From Desmodus rotundus (Eukaryota > Chordata > Mammalia > Chiroptera > Phyllostomidae): a stretch of 64,000 nt of DNA. The notes beneath the pieces were generated by a model. That model made no database searches and was not told where the DNA came from. It worked only from the letters and a program-made list of their open reading frames with translations. Positions 34,450 through 46,710 of the stretch are shown piece by piece. The stretch lies in contig NC_071398.1 in assembly GCF_022682495.2 (NCBI RefSeq), positions 89,319,398-89,383,397 on the forward strand. Reading direction: 5' to 3'. Every line of letters starts with the position of its first letter. Positions within the stretch are counted from its first letter, which is position 1. Position numbers and translations under genes: made by a program.

Positions 34450-36540
34450 TTCACTTATTATTAAGTGACTTGATCAAGAGCATAGCAAGGAAGTGTCTGA
34501 TTCCAGCATGTGTATCCGGAGCATACAAAGCCTTTCTCATGGATGCACCTAAGAGGAGGAAGTGGCCCAGGTGAGCTTGGATAGGCAAATGAAAGGACAG
34601 GAGTGGTGGAGGGGTATGGCCCCCAATGGAGCAGCCCACATTCCATACGGCCTCGTTGCTGCACTGCTGTTCCTTCTTTTCTCCTCCTGATTATTACTTC
34701 TCCAGCCATCTCCACCCACTGAAATCCCATCCATCAGCTAACAAAGCCATCCCATTAGACTTCTTCTACGAATGTGCCCCTGGCCTCGCTCCCATGCATG
34801 ACCTCTCTGGATAGTGTCAGTCTTGTGTATACAGTGGTATTTACCTGTACTTCATCCATACACGTATGCCCACACATGCATGCGTATGAACAGAGAGCCA
34901 CTGGGCTTCTGGAACGCCTCACACTCCTGGAGCAGGTTCTTCATAAAGCCCCACAGACAACAATCACCTGCTCAAGTTCAGAGGTAATTGCTATACTAAG
35001 TAGCATACCGAAGCTGAACTTAGAAACCATCCCCAAACTGTAGACAGACAGCTCCACCGTAAGCAGTATTTCCTACTCTTCCTAACTCATCATCTTACAT
35101 ATCTCACTAGTGGGGGAGGTACACTGGGATTTTTTTATCTAAAACTGTGACTCCATCTAAGTAGTTAAAAAACAGACAAGGAGAACTTCACACAAAAGAA
35201 ACCGCTACTCCCCCCAAATACATATTTATCTGAAACTGTCACATTTGCTTTCTTGGCTTCCTTATAAGCTAGAGTGACAGACAGCGAAAAGGAATTTTAT
35301 ATTAAAAATTGCTAGAAACACAATAAAATTGCCTAATGCCAGCCAATGTCAAATATTGTTTTATTTTAAGACTAAAGTAACTTTATTTTCCTCACAGCCA
35401 ATTTTTTGATCCAACACCTTAAGAATGCAATTCAAACCACAGAGTAATAGCAAATCAGGGGGGAAATGACCCCCCCAAAATGCTGAAGGTGTGAAGTTAA
35501 TGGCTTAAATGGACAAATATGAATGAACCCTATACTTTTCCCTTGTTCAGCCCAGTCAGAGAAGGGTTAGGTAGATTTGTGGTCACAATATAGTCAAAGA
35601 GACAGAAACAAGGTAGAAAGATCAAGATAATCCAAAAATTAGATAATCATCCATTTTCCATATAATTAACTTGGCAAGTGAGTACTGACTAATCTTTATT
35701 ATAGGTCTCATGTTTTAAAAAATCATGGGCCTAAAAGTTCTTAGAAAATTCCAATTAAAGAAAAAAATTTTTTTTGGCTTTTTAGGGATTTTTAAGGCAT
35801 TAACTTAATTTTAATGAATACAGGTTAAGCCACAGAAAGGATAAAAATACATTCGATGCCAAATAAGACATTTGGGGGCTTCTCCAAAGCAGAAAGACAG
35901 GCAGATTGAGTAACTGACCAGGGTGGAGAATGAGAAGGCCAAATGGGAAGGCAAGTCCATCAAACTAAGTTACTTTCCCTCCTGTCTAAAATTAGATACA
36001 TTAGAAACGCCATCTTTCTTTAGGGAAAAATGATATATTATCACAAATCTCCCTTTTTACACCACTGAAGTATTTGGGTTCCATAACTGCTTGACAGCTA
36101 ACTTTACCCCCAAGCAGACCTAGAGAACTTGTCTAATAAACTGTCACAACCAACCTCACTAAATCTCATTTCTTTTTGAAGTATTGAATCCATAAACCCA
36201 GAGCTACATGGACAAATGCCCCCAAAGTAATTTTCAGCTACAAAAAAATACCTCAGCTTTCAGCCCCCAAAGGCTGTTGGTAAAATAAATGGAATCGGTA
36301 TTTTTTCCCTTCTTGCACGGCCTAAATCTCGGCTCTCAGAGAGTAACAGGATATTTTCAAGACTTCCCTGAAGACCCCCGAACTTTCGGATCTGACGCCC
36401 CCCACGGGACAGCAGCAGACCCAGGATTTCCAATCGTGATTCCAAATTCCATTCTGACAGGAGGGGTGAAAGGTGACCTCGAAGATAGGCCCTTCTCCAT
36501 TGCTCTGGAAGCGGCAATCGGAGCGACCCTACTGCAACCA
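34450..36540. other. Stretch without recognised features
   Basis: A/T-rich, unique-looking DNA with mirrored small frames at 34450-34815. The frames at 36260-36592 on both strands are not recognisable. No gene or repeat family is supported. Confidence 0.5.
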
Positions 36541-36544
36541 AGTC

Positions 36545-36895
36545 AGACACATACCATGTGATTTCACTCGTACGTGGAAATCTAAACAACAAAATAAATA
36601 AAACTGAAAGAGACTCACAGACCCAAAGAGAGAACTGCTAGCTGCCGGGGGCGGGGTGGGGGCACCGGATGAAAGAGGCGAAGGGACCAAGAAGCACAAA
36701 TTGGTAGTCACGAAAGAGTCACAGGGAAGTCAGTCAGTCATAGGGAATATAGTCGATAATATTGTGATAACTGCATACGTATGGGGCCAGTTGGGTACTG
36801 GAAATACTGAGGGGAACACTATGTAAAGCATATGATTGTCTAACCATGAAGCCGTATACCTGCAACCAATACAAAATAAAATTGAAAGGAAAAAT
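36545..36895 (+). mobile_element. L1 3' end, sense, 5'-truncated
   Basis: 'gatttcactcgtacgtggaa', 'ctgaaagagactcacagacc', 'gaactgctagctgccggggg', 'agggaatatagtcgataata', 'attgtgataactgcatacgt', 'actatgtaaagcatatgatt' and an A-rich end 'aaataaaattgaaagga' are the usual order of mammalian L1 ORF2-end and 3' UTR text. Confidence 0.75.
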
Positions 36896-36904
36896 ACCCT
36901 AAAT

Positions 36905-37408
36905 CAGATCATATCACAACTCTGCTCAAAACTCCCCCTCCACCTTCCCTCTCAGACTAGGAATCAAAGCCCAACAAGGACCCCAAGCCCCTATACATTC
37001 TGGCCCCTGCGCCCCCACCTCCCACTCTTCCTTTTGCTCCCCTCCCTCCAGCCACCTGAGCCTCTGCCTGCTCTGGCTCTTCCCCACCTGGAATGTTCTT
37101 TTTCCAAACTGCGACCTGGCTAACTCTGTTACCTTCCAATCTTTGAATACATGTTTCCCTTCCAAATAGATTTCTTTAAAATGACAGGTCCTTTAAGCTC
37201 TTTCTTTTGCGTTTTTTCCGGGTACTTACTACTTTCCAACAAACAACACGAGAGACCCATTTATTGTGCGTCCTGCTTGCCGTCTGTGTCCCCAGCTACA
37301 CTGCACACTCCTGGAGGGCCGGGCGGGCCCGCGTCCTTCACTGATGTATCTCACAGGCCTGGCATGTAGCAAGGGTTCTAACAAATATTTCCAGAATGAG
37401 TGCATGAG
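36905..37408 (+). repeat. L2 LINE 3' UTR
   Basis: About 500 bases in clear L2 order: 'tcagatcatatcacaactct', 'gctcaaaactccccctcc', 'tacattctggcccctgcg', 'cctctgcctgctctggctct', 'acctggaatgttctttttcc', 'ctggctaactctgttacctt', 'acactcctggagggccgg', 'tgtagcaagggttctaacaa', 'gaatgagtgcatg'. The frames at 36836-37123 plus and 36926-37165 minus derive from it. Confidence 0.82.
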
Positions 37409-37491
37409 ATCTCTTATTCCTCTACCTTCTTATGATTCTATGAAGTATCCAATACTTCCTGCTTGGTAAACTGAGAACTAGTTATTTCTCT

Positions 37492-37540
37492 ACCCAGGAA
37501 ACTGAGTAACTAAACCAACCCAGGAAACTGAGTAACTGAA
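37492..37540. repeat. 26-bp direct tandem duplication
   Basis: 'acccaggaaactgagtaact' starts at 37492 and again at 37518, so a 26-base unit is present almost twice. A looser third copy (ggtaaactgagaactagtta) precedes it. Confidence 0.85.
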
Positions 37541-37549
37541 GTGCAAAAG

Positions 37550-37810
37550 CATTTGATTAATAGCCACCATTTATTGAGAATTTTCATGTGCCAGATACTG
37601 TGTTATACATATGGTTTTTCATTTGACCTTCTGCAAAGGCAAGTTAGAAAGACGTTGGATTCCTCCCCACTGTCTTAAGGGCTTAAAGAAACTTAGGCTC
37701 AGAAAAATTAAGTATATGGCCCAAGATCACACCACTGTGAGTATCTGTCCTGGCCTTTCTGCAGACGGATCCAGGGCTGCCTGACGCCTACTCTACCGCC
37801 TCCACTATAA
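37550..37810 (-). repeat. MIR SINE, antisense
   Basis: 'ccaccatttattgagaatttt', 'catgtgccagatactgtgtta', 'aacttaggctcagaaaaatta', 'ggcccaagatcacaccactg', 'cagacggatccagggctgcc' give the antisense MIR across its length. Confidence 0.78.
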
Positions 37811-37814
37811 AATT

Positions 37815-38160
37815 GATCTGCACGGACTCATGGATATGGAGAGCAAATTGATGGTCACCAGAAGTGGGCGGAGGGGGGAGGCTGGTGGCATTGAGGGACT
37901 GGGTGAAAAAGGTGAAGGGATTAAGAGTACGAGTTGTAAAAACAGTTATAAAAACAGTCATGCGGATGTAAAGTGCCGCCTGGAGAATATAGGCAATAAT
38001 ATTGTAATAACTCTGGTGTCAGACAGGTATAGACCCATCAGGGTGTTCACTTCCTAAGTTATATAAATGTCTCATCATTGTGTGGTCACCTGAAACTGAT
38101 ATAGTACTGTATGTCAACTGTAACTGAAACACTGACAAATTTAACTAACTAAATAAAATG
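37815..38160 (+). mobile_element. L1 3' end, sense, 5'-truncated
   Basis: 'catggatatggagagcaaat', 'tgatggtcaccagaagtggg', 'gggtgaaaaaggtgaaggga', 'gaatataggcaataatattg', 'gtggtcacctgaaactgata', 'tagtactgtatgtcaactgt' and a terminal A-rich 'actaactaaataaaatgg'. It resembles the copy at 36.5 kb but is a different subfamily in the middle. Confidence 0.75.
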
Positions 38161-38164
38161 GATT

Positions 38165-40800
38165 CACCTCCTCAGTAGCACCTGACAACAGACAGAACCC
38201 ACGGACACGTCATAGAAAGACCCCAGGGTGCCGTTAATCCTACACAGAAAAGCTGGTTGAATAAAATAAATAAGTAAATGCAACAAAATGCTGCGAAAGC
38301 TGCTGTGCTTTCGTAATGAAACATATGGTCATTCGAATAAAACAATTCTGACACTATTATAACCAAACCGACAATAACAGAAGGTACAAGGGAGGTGGCG
38401 TGGCCCACTGAATTCAGCACGGTCTCCCCACACTCTTGCTGTGACCCCCCCCACCACCCCGTCACTGGGCTTCAGCAAACTGGTGCAATGCCACCCAGCC
38501 TTATGCATTGCCTGCAGATTTTAAGACTAAATGAGAAAAACCTACGTGCAAAATTAATGAATTTACAGAAGAAGGTCACTGCATCAATACGGTGATCTCC
38601 TGACCACAATTTCTGAAGCTGGTTGGAGGGGTTTGAGGGCCATTTCACAAGCCCAGCAGAGCAAAACCTGAGTAACTGAGACAGCTGAGCCCGGAAGCTC
38701 CCAGAGCACAGTGGAACAGGGAAGGGTCCACGGGACGTTCCTCTGTCTGACTCATCTCAGTGGTGGACCAATGTCTTAGTTGCCACCAACCACAAAGGAG
38801 ACAGGGGCCGTGAGCAAAAGTTTCCAGAAGGGCCAGCCACTCCTCAGGCAGAAGGGGAAAGAGTCCAAACCAGTCGCCCACTTCCATGGCTCAGACGAGG
38901 TGGTGTGGTTATTTAGTCAAGGCTGGGGGTGCCGTCTCCACCTCAGAGGCTACTGTCACCTCCTTAAGCAACGCCTGAGCCATAGACACTGGGGAGTGGG
39001 GAAAGGCCACCCGAGGGTTCTGCTGATCCCACGCACAGAGCACGGCAATCCTGTCCCCCCAGTCAGACCTGGCCTCGTTCCAAACCATCCGCCAGAGCTG
39101 CTACCACAATTCGCCCAGTGGTTTCTCAACCAGACACTCAACCAGACCTGAGTCAGGAAACGTTTGCTCCCACTTTTCCAAGATGGCAGATGGCGACCGC
39201 AGGGACTAGGGACAGAGGACAATCTAGCATGTAGATGTTGGAAATCGCCTCGTTCAAATGAAATATCGGAACCTTCCAAGTGTCACATGGGTAACTGAAG
39301 TTTTTCTTTTCCTTGATAATTTTGCATGGTGAGCTCAAATGTCTAAAATTGGATTAGGCGTAAACGCCAAGAATTCCTCTTGCGATAACTGTTAAAAACT
39401 TTGAATTTAAAATCCCTGCATCAACTATTTTTAATCAAGATAGTCATCCTGAAGCCTTCATTTTTGATGTCATTATTCACAGAAAATTTTACTTTATTAG
39501 TGATGTCAAATAAACCAGTCATCCCTAGGGGAAGAATTTTTTTTTTCTTTTAACGAAAAGCCTTCCAAGTATCCCTAACCACTCTGAGAGCTGTCTTGCC
39601 ACATGGATGTCTTTGAGGGAGGGGTGTACGTAGGATCTAACTGTACTTGAAAAATAGCATTGTCGCTATGGAAGCAGCTCTAAATTTTGACTTTGTCCTG
39701 TCGCTTGCAAAGGCCATATTCTTTCTAGGCAGCTCTCCTTTTCACTGCAAAGGGCTTTGGAGGTGATCCACCTAGTCTGTAGCACGCCCTGCCTTGCCTA
39801 GTCTGTCACCCCTCCCCTTCCCGTGCAAGCTCCACTCCTAGCTGAACCGCAAACAGGAAGGTAGAGAAGAGATCAGCTGGAATACCAGCATTCATCAAGA
39901 AAAGGATAAGGTGACGCTCATTCATTCAATCATGCCTTCCTTGGGGGAATCACAGAGGAGGCCCATTCAGGTCCTTGTCCCTGGATAAACTGGCCTAATT
40001 CCAATCTCTTTCCACACACTTCACTGGCAACTTGTCTATCAAAATCATGTAAGTGCAAGCAAGTTGTGTTTGAAAACAAATGCTACCGAAATTTTACACC
40101 TACAAGCACGAGCATTATGCAGCGCCGGCTTGTTCCAGGGACACGATGTAGAGGGTGGCTCAAAGACGTTTGAAACCCCTCTTGCTGAACTGCCTTCGGA
40201 GCCTGCCCGTATCCATAGCTCAGGACAGTGAGCTCCTGTTCTGTGAGACGGGTTAGATTCTGGGAAGCCACCAAAAGGCTTTCAGAGCCAAGTTCGTCAA
40301 GCGTGCCAAATAAGGTAGGTAATCACGTTGAGTAACACCGGGTTTCATAAAAATGAGGTGCGATCATTAAAGTAATGAGACTGGTCTTCTTATGAGGGTC
40401 ACGACTAGGCCCTGAGAGCAAACTCAGGAAGTGACGGGTATTCTTATTTTTCACGTGTTTTCAAGCAATGCCAAGATCTTCGGAATTAGTACAAAATCGC
40501 CAAAGCTACTTTGAAGACAACATTTCCCATTGGGACCCACACATGTGTGTATATAATAAATTAAATGAATGATTTCTGCCAACTGCCTCCTAAGCTAATA
40601 TTCTGGTTAATTTTCACAAAACTTTACTCTTTTCCCATTATCGTTCTCATAAATTCAAACTGTTCACTGTGATGGATAAACATGTTGACTTATATGATTG
40701 CTTCAAAGAAAAAAAATGATTGAATGGATGAAAGGAAAGTCTCCTTTAGCAACTTGGAATTGCCATGGCTTCACCCAAAGGATATTTAATGAGCACCTAA
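38165..40800. other. Stretch without recognised features
   Basis: Mixed composition. Frames at 38780-39151 plus and 38956-39279 minus overlap and are unconvincing. A short T-run sits near 39538-39546. No gene or repeat family is named. Confidence 0.5.
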
Positions 40801-40807
40801 CTAGCAC

Positions 40808-40831
40808 AGAGAGAGAGAGAGAGAGAGAGAA
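40808..40831. repeat. (AG)12 microsatellite
   Basis: Perfect AG/GA run of 24 bases. Confidence 0.97.
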
Positions 40832-41462
40832 TGTTCACTGTGTCAGGAATAACCACCTAGATCTCCTTTCAGTAAATCATCTCTTTAGGAAAATGACTTA
40901 GATGTAACTTGTCCCTGGCAATCTTTCTGGCCTGGGACTGTTTTTTCTGTGTTACCCAAGTTGTTTTCAGTAAGTGGGAGGGAACAGCGTTTCCTATTAT
41001 ATTCCTTAGGGGAAGGCTCCTCACTCTGCGGAAGGATCTTCTTACTCTGTTGCGATACCTAGAAAAAGTTTTCCCTGACGCGCTGGGATCAACACTGCCG
41101 AAGCTGTTCAGGTGTCACCTCTCGGTATGAAAACCCCTACCCCAGGTAAATTCACCTTCTTGAAATAACCAGTGCTCCAGGAAAGAGACTTGGCACTTCT
41201 CCAAGTCTCCCATTTGAACTTGCAAGTCCATGGGTGGAGGAGGGAGGGCCCACCAGTCTTCCAGGTCCCTGGAAGCGGGGTGCTGCTGCGCAAACACCTA
41301 AAAGTGTAGGCGGTGGCTTGCTGATTTTACCCCGCTTTGCCGCAGCATGCCCCTGATATTTCCTCTTCTCCTCTCTGTCACTTTTGAAAGGCTTTTCAAA
41401 AACTCCAGAGTTGATTTCATGACTCATTCATGGGTCACCTCCCATGGTTGGAAACCACTGAC

Positions 41463-41650
41463 CAGGTGGTTTTTCGACAGTGTGGTCCATTAGACAGAAC
41501 AGGAAAAAAATAAAAAAATAAAAATAAAATAAAAAAAAGGCAATCCACCCCAGACCTACTGCAACAGATTATCTGTTGGTAAAGCCCAGAAACTGTCATT
41601 TCAGTGAGTTTCCTAGGTGATTCTGATGTGCACTGAGGTTGGAAAACGTG
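41463..41650 (+). mobile_element. MER20 (hAT-Charlie) DNA transposon with A-rich insert
   Basis: The 5' end 'caggtggtttttcgacagtg' + 'tggtccattagacag' matches MER20 'cagtggttctcaaagtgtggtccctggaccag'. After an inserted A-rich tract (41507-41540) the 3' part reads 'caccccagacctactgcaac', 'ttcctaggtgattctgatgt', 'gcactgaggttggaaaacgtg', the MER20 3' end. No transposase is encoded, as expected for this short family. Confidence 0.82.
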
Positions 41651-42106
41651 TCTAGACTGGTATCTGGCCACGAGACACAAGGAAAACAGGTCCGAAGAGG
41701 CTGCAGCATCTTTCAAGATCATACCACTAATTAGCAGCAAAGCGAACAGTAGGGATCCTTGCCTTCTGTATTCCTGGAGAGTGTTCTTTGAAACACACAC
41801 AGAATACGACGCAGGCGGATCTCAGACCCGCACCGCACAGCTTTACTCCACGGTCAAGCTCACTGCTGTACCTCCAATGCCCAGAACAGTGCCCTGTCTC
41901 AGGAAGAACCAGAGAACTGTATGTCTTATCATTTTGAAAATTAAAGTTCCAAGAAGTCAGGAGCCCTAAATCACACACAGGGCCAATCCAACAACCAACA
42001 ACATGGCTTAATAAATATTAATCTTCCTCAAATGTACCTGTGACCTAACAAAGCAAATCATCTTCAATGTTCAAAAAATGAAGGAAAGGAGGCAAAGGTA
42101 CTTTGT

Positions 42107-42123
42107 TTCCGCCCCCCCCCCCC
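42107..42123. repeat. Poly(C) tract
   Basis: A run of about 12 C bounded by CG/CCAAC context. G-quadruplex or i-motif potential is local only. Confidence 0.85.
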
Positions 42124-42564
42124 AACACAGGCAAAAACAAAACATGGCATAAATGATCCAAAGTTGGCCAAAAGATCAATAAACTAGGAATGGGAAGGAA
42201 CAGGTACACGTGCTTTTCTCAGGTTTTAGCAAAGGGACAAATATCAACAAAAAGCCAGTCCATCTAGGACATTTAATAAATCTATATGTAAGAGTATAAA
42301 AGTAAACCACGGAATTGGAACACTTACTGCCGAATCCGTGGTTTGGTTAGGCTTTCTGACTTTGCCTTTGTGATATCAGTTCTCCATCAGACGGGCCCCC
42401 CCAGTTAGTTCGGGTGTATACGGTCAAGGCCTCGTGCCACAGACACAGCCGTTCCCACCGCAGGACCAGCGCTCTATGAAGTGTCTGCTGAGTAATGTTC
42501 ACCCTCTCTTCCAGAAGCAGCCCAAGAATGGTTGCCCCAGGGTCTGAAATCAAATTAATTCCAT

Positions 42565-42660
42565 ATCTTGCATTCATTGAGCAACTACTAACTTCTGGGT
42601 CCAGTGTGAGGCTGGGGGGAAGTGGGAAGAGATACAATTAGGCTCTGCAGTTCTGGAGTC
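42565..42660 (-). repeat. L2 LINE 3' end, antisense, diverged
   Basis: 'cattcattgagcaactactaac', 'tctgggtccagtgtgaggctg', 'gaagagatacaattaggctc' follow antisense L2. Explains part of the small minus-strand frame at 42347-42637. Confidence 0.48.
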
Positions 42661-43489
42661 ACGTATTCTATTGCAAAAGAAAAATCCCTCAGTGTGTACA
42701 CAGATACACGGTTATTATTAATAATCACACAAGCAGGTACACAATGGCCAACGGGTTAACCTGGGAGGAGGGAGCAAGGAACTGAGACACGTCCATGAGG
42801 GAACTTCTTTTCAGGGGAATGGGCAAAGGTGAGGCACCGCGACCTTTCTTTGCCCCTCCTCTCTGAGTCTGAGAGGCCTCCTTCCTCCCTCTCCTTGGGA
42901 CTTCCCTGGCAAAGGGGAGGGGGTGGAAGAAGAGGCTCGAAGACGCCCCCACCACACGCACACACTGTGTCTCATACACATGGCCCTGTTTTTAAGAGCA
43001 GACACTTCTTCTGGGGCTCAGGGAGTAAGGGCAAAGGGGACACACCCTCCCACTTCACTCCCCACATCCCTCTCCAAGCTTCTCTGCGGTGAAACAGCCA
43101 ACCTGGTCCACAGACTCCACGCCTCAGAAACACACCCCTCTGGAGGTCTGGTCTGACCTTAACTACTTCAGAGGTTTACCGCCAAGCTCCGTGGCTGGTC
43201 AAAACAAGAAAGAAATGTTCTACGGGTTTCAAGCACTCTCACGAACCAGGAAAGAACAGCCACTTGGGCACCATTAGGGTCACACAGGATGTCTCTCCTG
43301 ACCCGCAGCAGCTTACGCCATGACTTTTGTCATCGTTACTAACTGTGGGGTTTAGTTCAAATAAATTCAGCAACTGACTGCAAATACACCGTATGATTTT
43401 TCTAAGGATGTGAGGACGAGCTTCATCTCTGGAGCCTGATGGCAAATATTAGTGTTTGAAGGGTTTTCAGGAACAACTATAAAGGACAT

Positions 43490-43637
43490 ATGGACAAAAC
43501 CAAGGGGGGGTGGGAACAGGGGAAGGAGGTGGGGATGGCTGGGGTGCGGGGGGGGGGGAGGGGGAAGTAGACAGCTATACCTGAACAACAATAAAATAAA
43601 AATTAAATAAAATTAAATTAAAATAAAATAAAAGAAT
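43490..43637 (+). mobile_element. L1 3' end, bat type, sense
   Basis: A G-rich block (ggtgggaacaggggaagg through gggggggggagggggaag) is followed by 'tagacagctatacctgaacaac' and then an A-rich tail of AAATAAAATTA words to 43633. This is the bat L1 3' terminus. Only the last ~100 bases of the element are present. Confidence 0.75.
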
Positions 43638-43639
43638 CT

Positions 43640-45030
43640 CCCCCATATACATCTGGTCACACATCTACATACACACCCATCACAACATGCATGAAGTTCG
43701 AGTCACGCCTTCGCTTGAAGAATTTAAGAAACTACTCATGGCGGATGCTGGGGGATCCCCGGACCACCCCAGTAACACCAGTCCGCCCAAGAGATAACAG
43801 GAAGAAGAGCAGAGATGAGATTCCTCTCGTTTGCTCTCGGCATTTTAGGATGACTGTAGCCCGAGAGTTAATCCCTCGAGATCATATAAAATGCGCTCTT
43901 ACCTTATGGCTCCCTGACTGTGGTCACCAACAGAATTATTTCCAGAAAGACCCAGGAAGAAATCTGGGTTTTCCCAAGTCCAGCTCAACTGTCCTCGCTC
44001 AGTGTCCCTTCCCAAGGGAAAATGTCTCCCCGCGTGAGAGCAACACTGGTACCCGTGCAAATCGAGGCCATACCTATGTATCTGATAACTGAATCTTGTC
44101 ACTGAGAATGTTTCTTCCTCTCACCTGGCTACAGGGAATCTCGGGGCTAGGGCTGCGGACCACCTGTCACAGAATAAGGCAGAGTCTTACAGAACGCATC
44201 TCTGGAGTTCAACACCCTCTGGTTTCAGCTGTTGGACCCCTATGCCGCTTTTGTTCTGGTTTCTTTGTCTTTATCCATGTGTTTCTTTAAGAAACAGGTA
44301 AGTAAGTACCTAAGCATCGTGAGTCCTCTATGAGACGTCTCTGAAGCGTTCACCGCCAATAAGGATGTTCCGGAGCGTGGTGGCACGCTCACATTGCCCT
44401 GAGTCTGTAACTCTTATCTCTGAGAAAAGCCACTGCTGGCCTGCGGACAATCACGGGTGACATCTCTGGCCTTCACAGTGGGTGGTAGTGCTGTCTTCCT
44501 TGGAGTGGCCTCTCAACCTGGCCTCATAGTTTCGTAAGGAAATCCTTGATTTATTTGACAGGAATACTGAGCAATGGGGACTAGGGAAAGAGATTAACTA
44601 AACCCCAAACAGAGAAATATAAAAAGTATTCGATGCTACCATCTTTGCCCTGGAATGCATCTCGTTAAAGAGACATCTGTACTTCCACAGTAAAGGCAGA
44701 GTAGACAGTAAAGCTTCTTCACTCAGGTCTCTTTGAAATTCTGTTCAAAGATGAACAGCTGTAAAAAGTAGCTTCTAAATATGCAATTATCTCAGCATAA
44801 TTTCAAATGTCCAACTACATGATTAGCACCGGGAGACCATCAAATAAGTTCTGAATCATACAGAATGCGGTACCCTCTCATAACCAACTCAGGATGAGAC
44901 ATTTAAAAAGAAATTCATGGAACCAGTAACTGTTAGTTGGGTATGTTGACTTTAGGGAAAAGATGGCATTGAACCCTCCACACTGTAATTTGAAAGGAAC
45001 ATGGAAATCTGCCCCGGGCCACACTTTACT
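43640..45030. other. Stretch without recognised features
   Basis: Unique-looking sequence. The 43691-44092 frame (133 codons) overlaps frames on the other strand and shows no domain. No gene or repeat named. Confidence 0.5.
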
Positions 45031-45032
45031 AC

Positions 45033-45063
<31 letters not shown>
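45033..45063. repeat. (ATC)n microsatellite
   Basis: About ten perfect CAT/ATC units. The minus strand reads poly-Asp, which explains the acidic run in the small frame 44878-45261. Confidence 0.97.
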
Positions 45064-45298
45064 GTGATAAAAATGGTAAGCATTTTTAATTATTTTACCA
45101 TCATGCATAAGGAAGCAATGTCTCCTAGTGCATTTGTAGAAGAGACCACTAGAGCCTAGAGAAGTCCGCACGTTTTCCAAGCCTGGTGAAAGCCAAACCC
45201 TGAAAACCAAATGGGACCTCATTGATTCCTGCATTTGATCATAAACATTCCCATACGGCACATATATTCATGTTTAAGCCTCCATATATATCGAAATG

Positions 45299-45367
45299 AA
45301 AAAAAACACTGGCAATAAAACACAGAGAGAAACAAAAAAAACATTGGCAATAAAACACAGAGAATCA
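45299..45367. repeat. 35-bp direct tandem duplication
   Basis: The unit starts with an A run and contains 'cactggcaataaaacacaga'. It begins at 45299 and again at 45334 with one c/t difference in 'cac/cattgg'. A recent local duplication. Confidence 0.9.
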
Positions 45368-45369
45368 AT

Positions 45370-46490
45370 AGGGTCTCCAAACTGGAACTACTTCACTTAC
45401 ATTCTAATTCTCTCTGTAGGATTTTAGAGCTGCCCAAGAGATACAAGTCTAGTTGACACAGAGATTTAGAGGAGGGAGGGATATTTTTGGCAAGTTAACC
45501 TTTCATTACATCAGACAAACTAAATTTAAAGTACGTATTATGAGAAAATGTGACCACTGGCAAGTGCTCGTTCAATGCTGTCATTTACCACCAGCCACCT
45601 TCATCCACCTAAGATTCGTTGTAATTCCTTTCAGCTCACAGAAGTACGCCCATCGGGAAGTGAATCAGCTTTCATTCCTGTTTCAACTCTGCGCACCAAA
45701 CCGCAGGTCAAATCTAAGACAGTTCTGATGCTATCATGAATTTGGTCAAAATCATTCAACACGTTCAAACGTCATGATGGAAGTATAAAATCCATGATAT
45801 CCACCTGAAAAACATCTTTGATTTCAGCATAACCCTTCCTCCCAAGACAGATTCTAACTTCCTGAAATGTCTTCACCTATCCATACACAGGTACGTAGTT
45901 ATCGGGATGCTGCTCCAAAGCCATATTTTCTAGATAAACAAACCGTTCATAGATCTCATATCTAATACAGTTCTTTCTTTCTTTTGCTGAACAGAATAAA
46001 TTCTTAAGTTAAAAGAATCTTGCAGTATATTAGATATTGTCTTAAAATTTAAGAGCAGACACTTTATTTCTAGTTGATTGAAAAAAATAACTTTCCTACT
46101 CTCCCGACACTTTCTTCTCCATAGTCTATCACTTTTACTTCTCATAAGTTTGCCAGTTTTTCATACAAATTTATATGAATGTTTTCATTCTCTTCTGCTG
46201 GTAGCTACTGTGCAGTGCTGCTGGAGAAAGGGCATAAATAAGAATAAAGCCAACTGAGTGCATAGCTTTGAACAGTAGGATATTACGCAGCAACCCACAC
46301 AGAAGGGAACTCAAACAATGAACACCCAGAGCCCGGGAAGTCGCCACTGCATTCAATTCACTTCTGCAGGTATGTGTCTGGGCCGGCAGTGGCCCAAGCG
46401 CCAGACAGACAGTAACCTACAAAGATGGAGTGGGCCATGTGGACCACAGTGCTCACTCTGCAAGCGTATGCACTGGTGGTCTGTAAAGAA
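45370..46490. other. Stretch without recognised features
   Basis: A/T-rich unique-looking sequence. A piece at about 46270-46320 ('ggatattacgcagcaaccc', 'gggaactcaaacaatgaac') faintly recalls L1 'gaatactactcagcaata', too short to annotate. Confidence 0.45.
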
Positions 46491-46496
46491 CTCATT

Positions 46497-46710
46497 GGCC
46501 CCGGCTGGTGTGGCTCAGTGGACTGAGTGCCTGGCCTGCAAACCAAGGGGTCGCTGGTTCAATTCCCAGCTGGGGCACGTGCCTGGATTTCGGGCCAGGT
46601 CCCCAGTAGGGGACACATGAGAGCCAACCACACACTGATGTTTCTCTCCCTCTCTTTCTCCTTCCTTTCCTCTCTCTCTAAAAATAAATTAATAAAATCT
46701 TTTTTTAAAA
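46497..46710 (+). mobile_element. VES SINE (bat tRNA-derived), sense
   Basis: Full-length VES: head 'ggccccggctggtgtggctc' with A-box 'tggctcagtgga' and B-box 'ggttcaattcc', then 'tggggcacgtgcctggattt', 'gtccccagtaggggacacatg', 'ctgatgtttctctccctctc' and the A/T-rich tail 'aaaataaattaataaaatct'. A likely target duplication is aaagaactcatt (46485-46496) against aaagaattactcatt (46710-46724), imperfect by a 3-base indel. The frame 46318-46620 reads into it and is not a gene. Confidence 0.93.

Noticed and set aside
43500..43566. G-rich block as an independent G-quadruplex regulatory element
   Set aside because: It is the normal G-rich 3' end of the bat L1 at 43490-43637.
44878..45261. 127-codon minus-strand frame with an acidic run
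   Set aside because: The Asp run is the translated (ATC)n microsatellite; the rest shows no domain.
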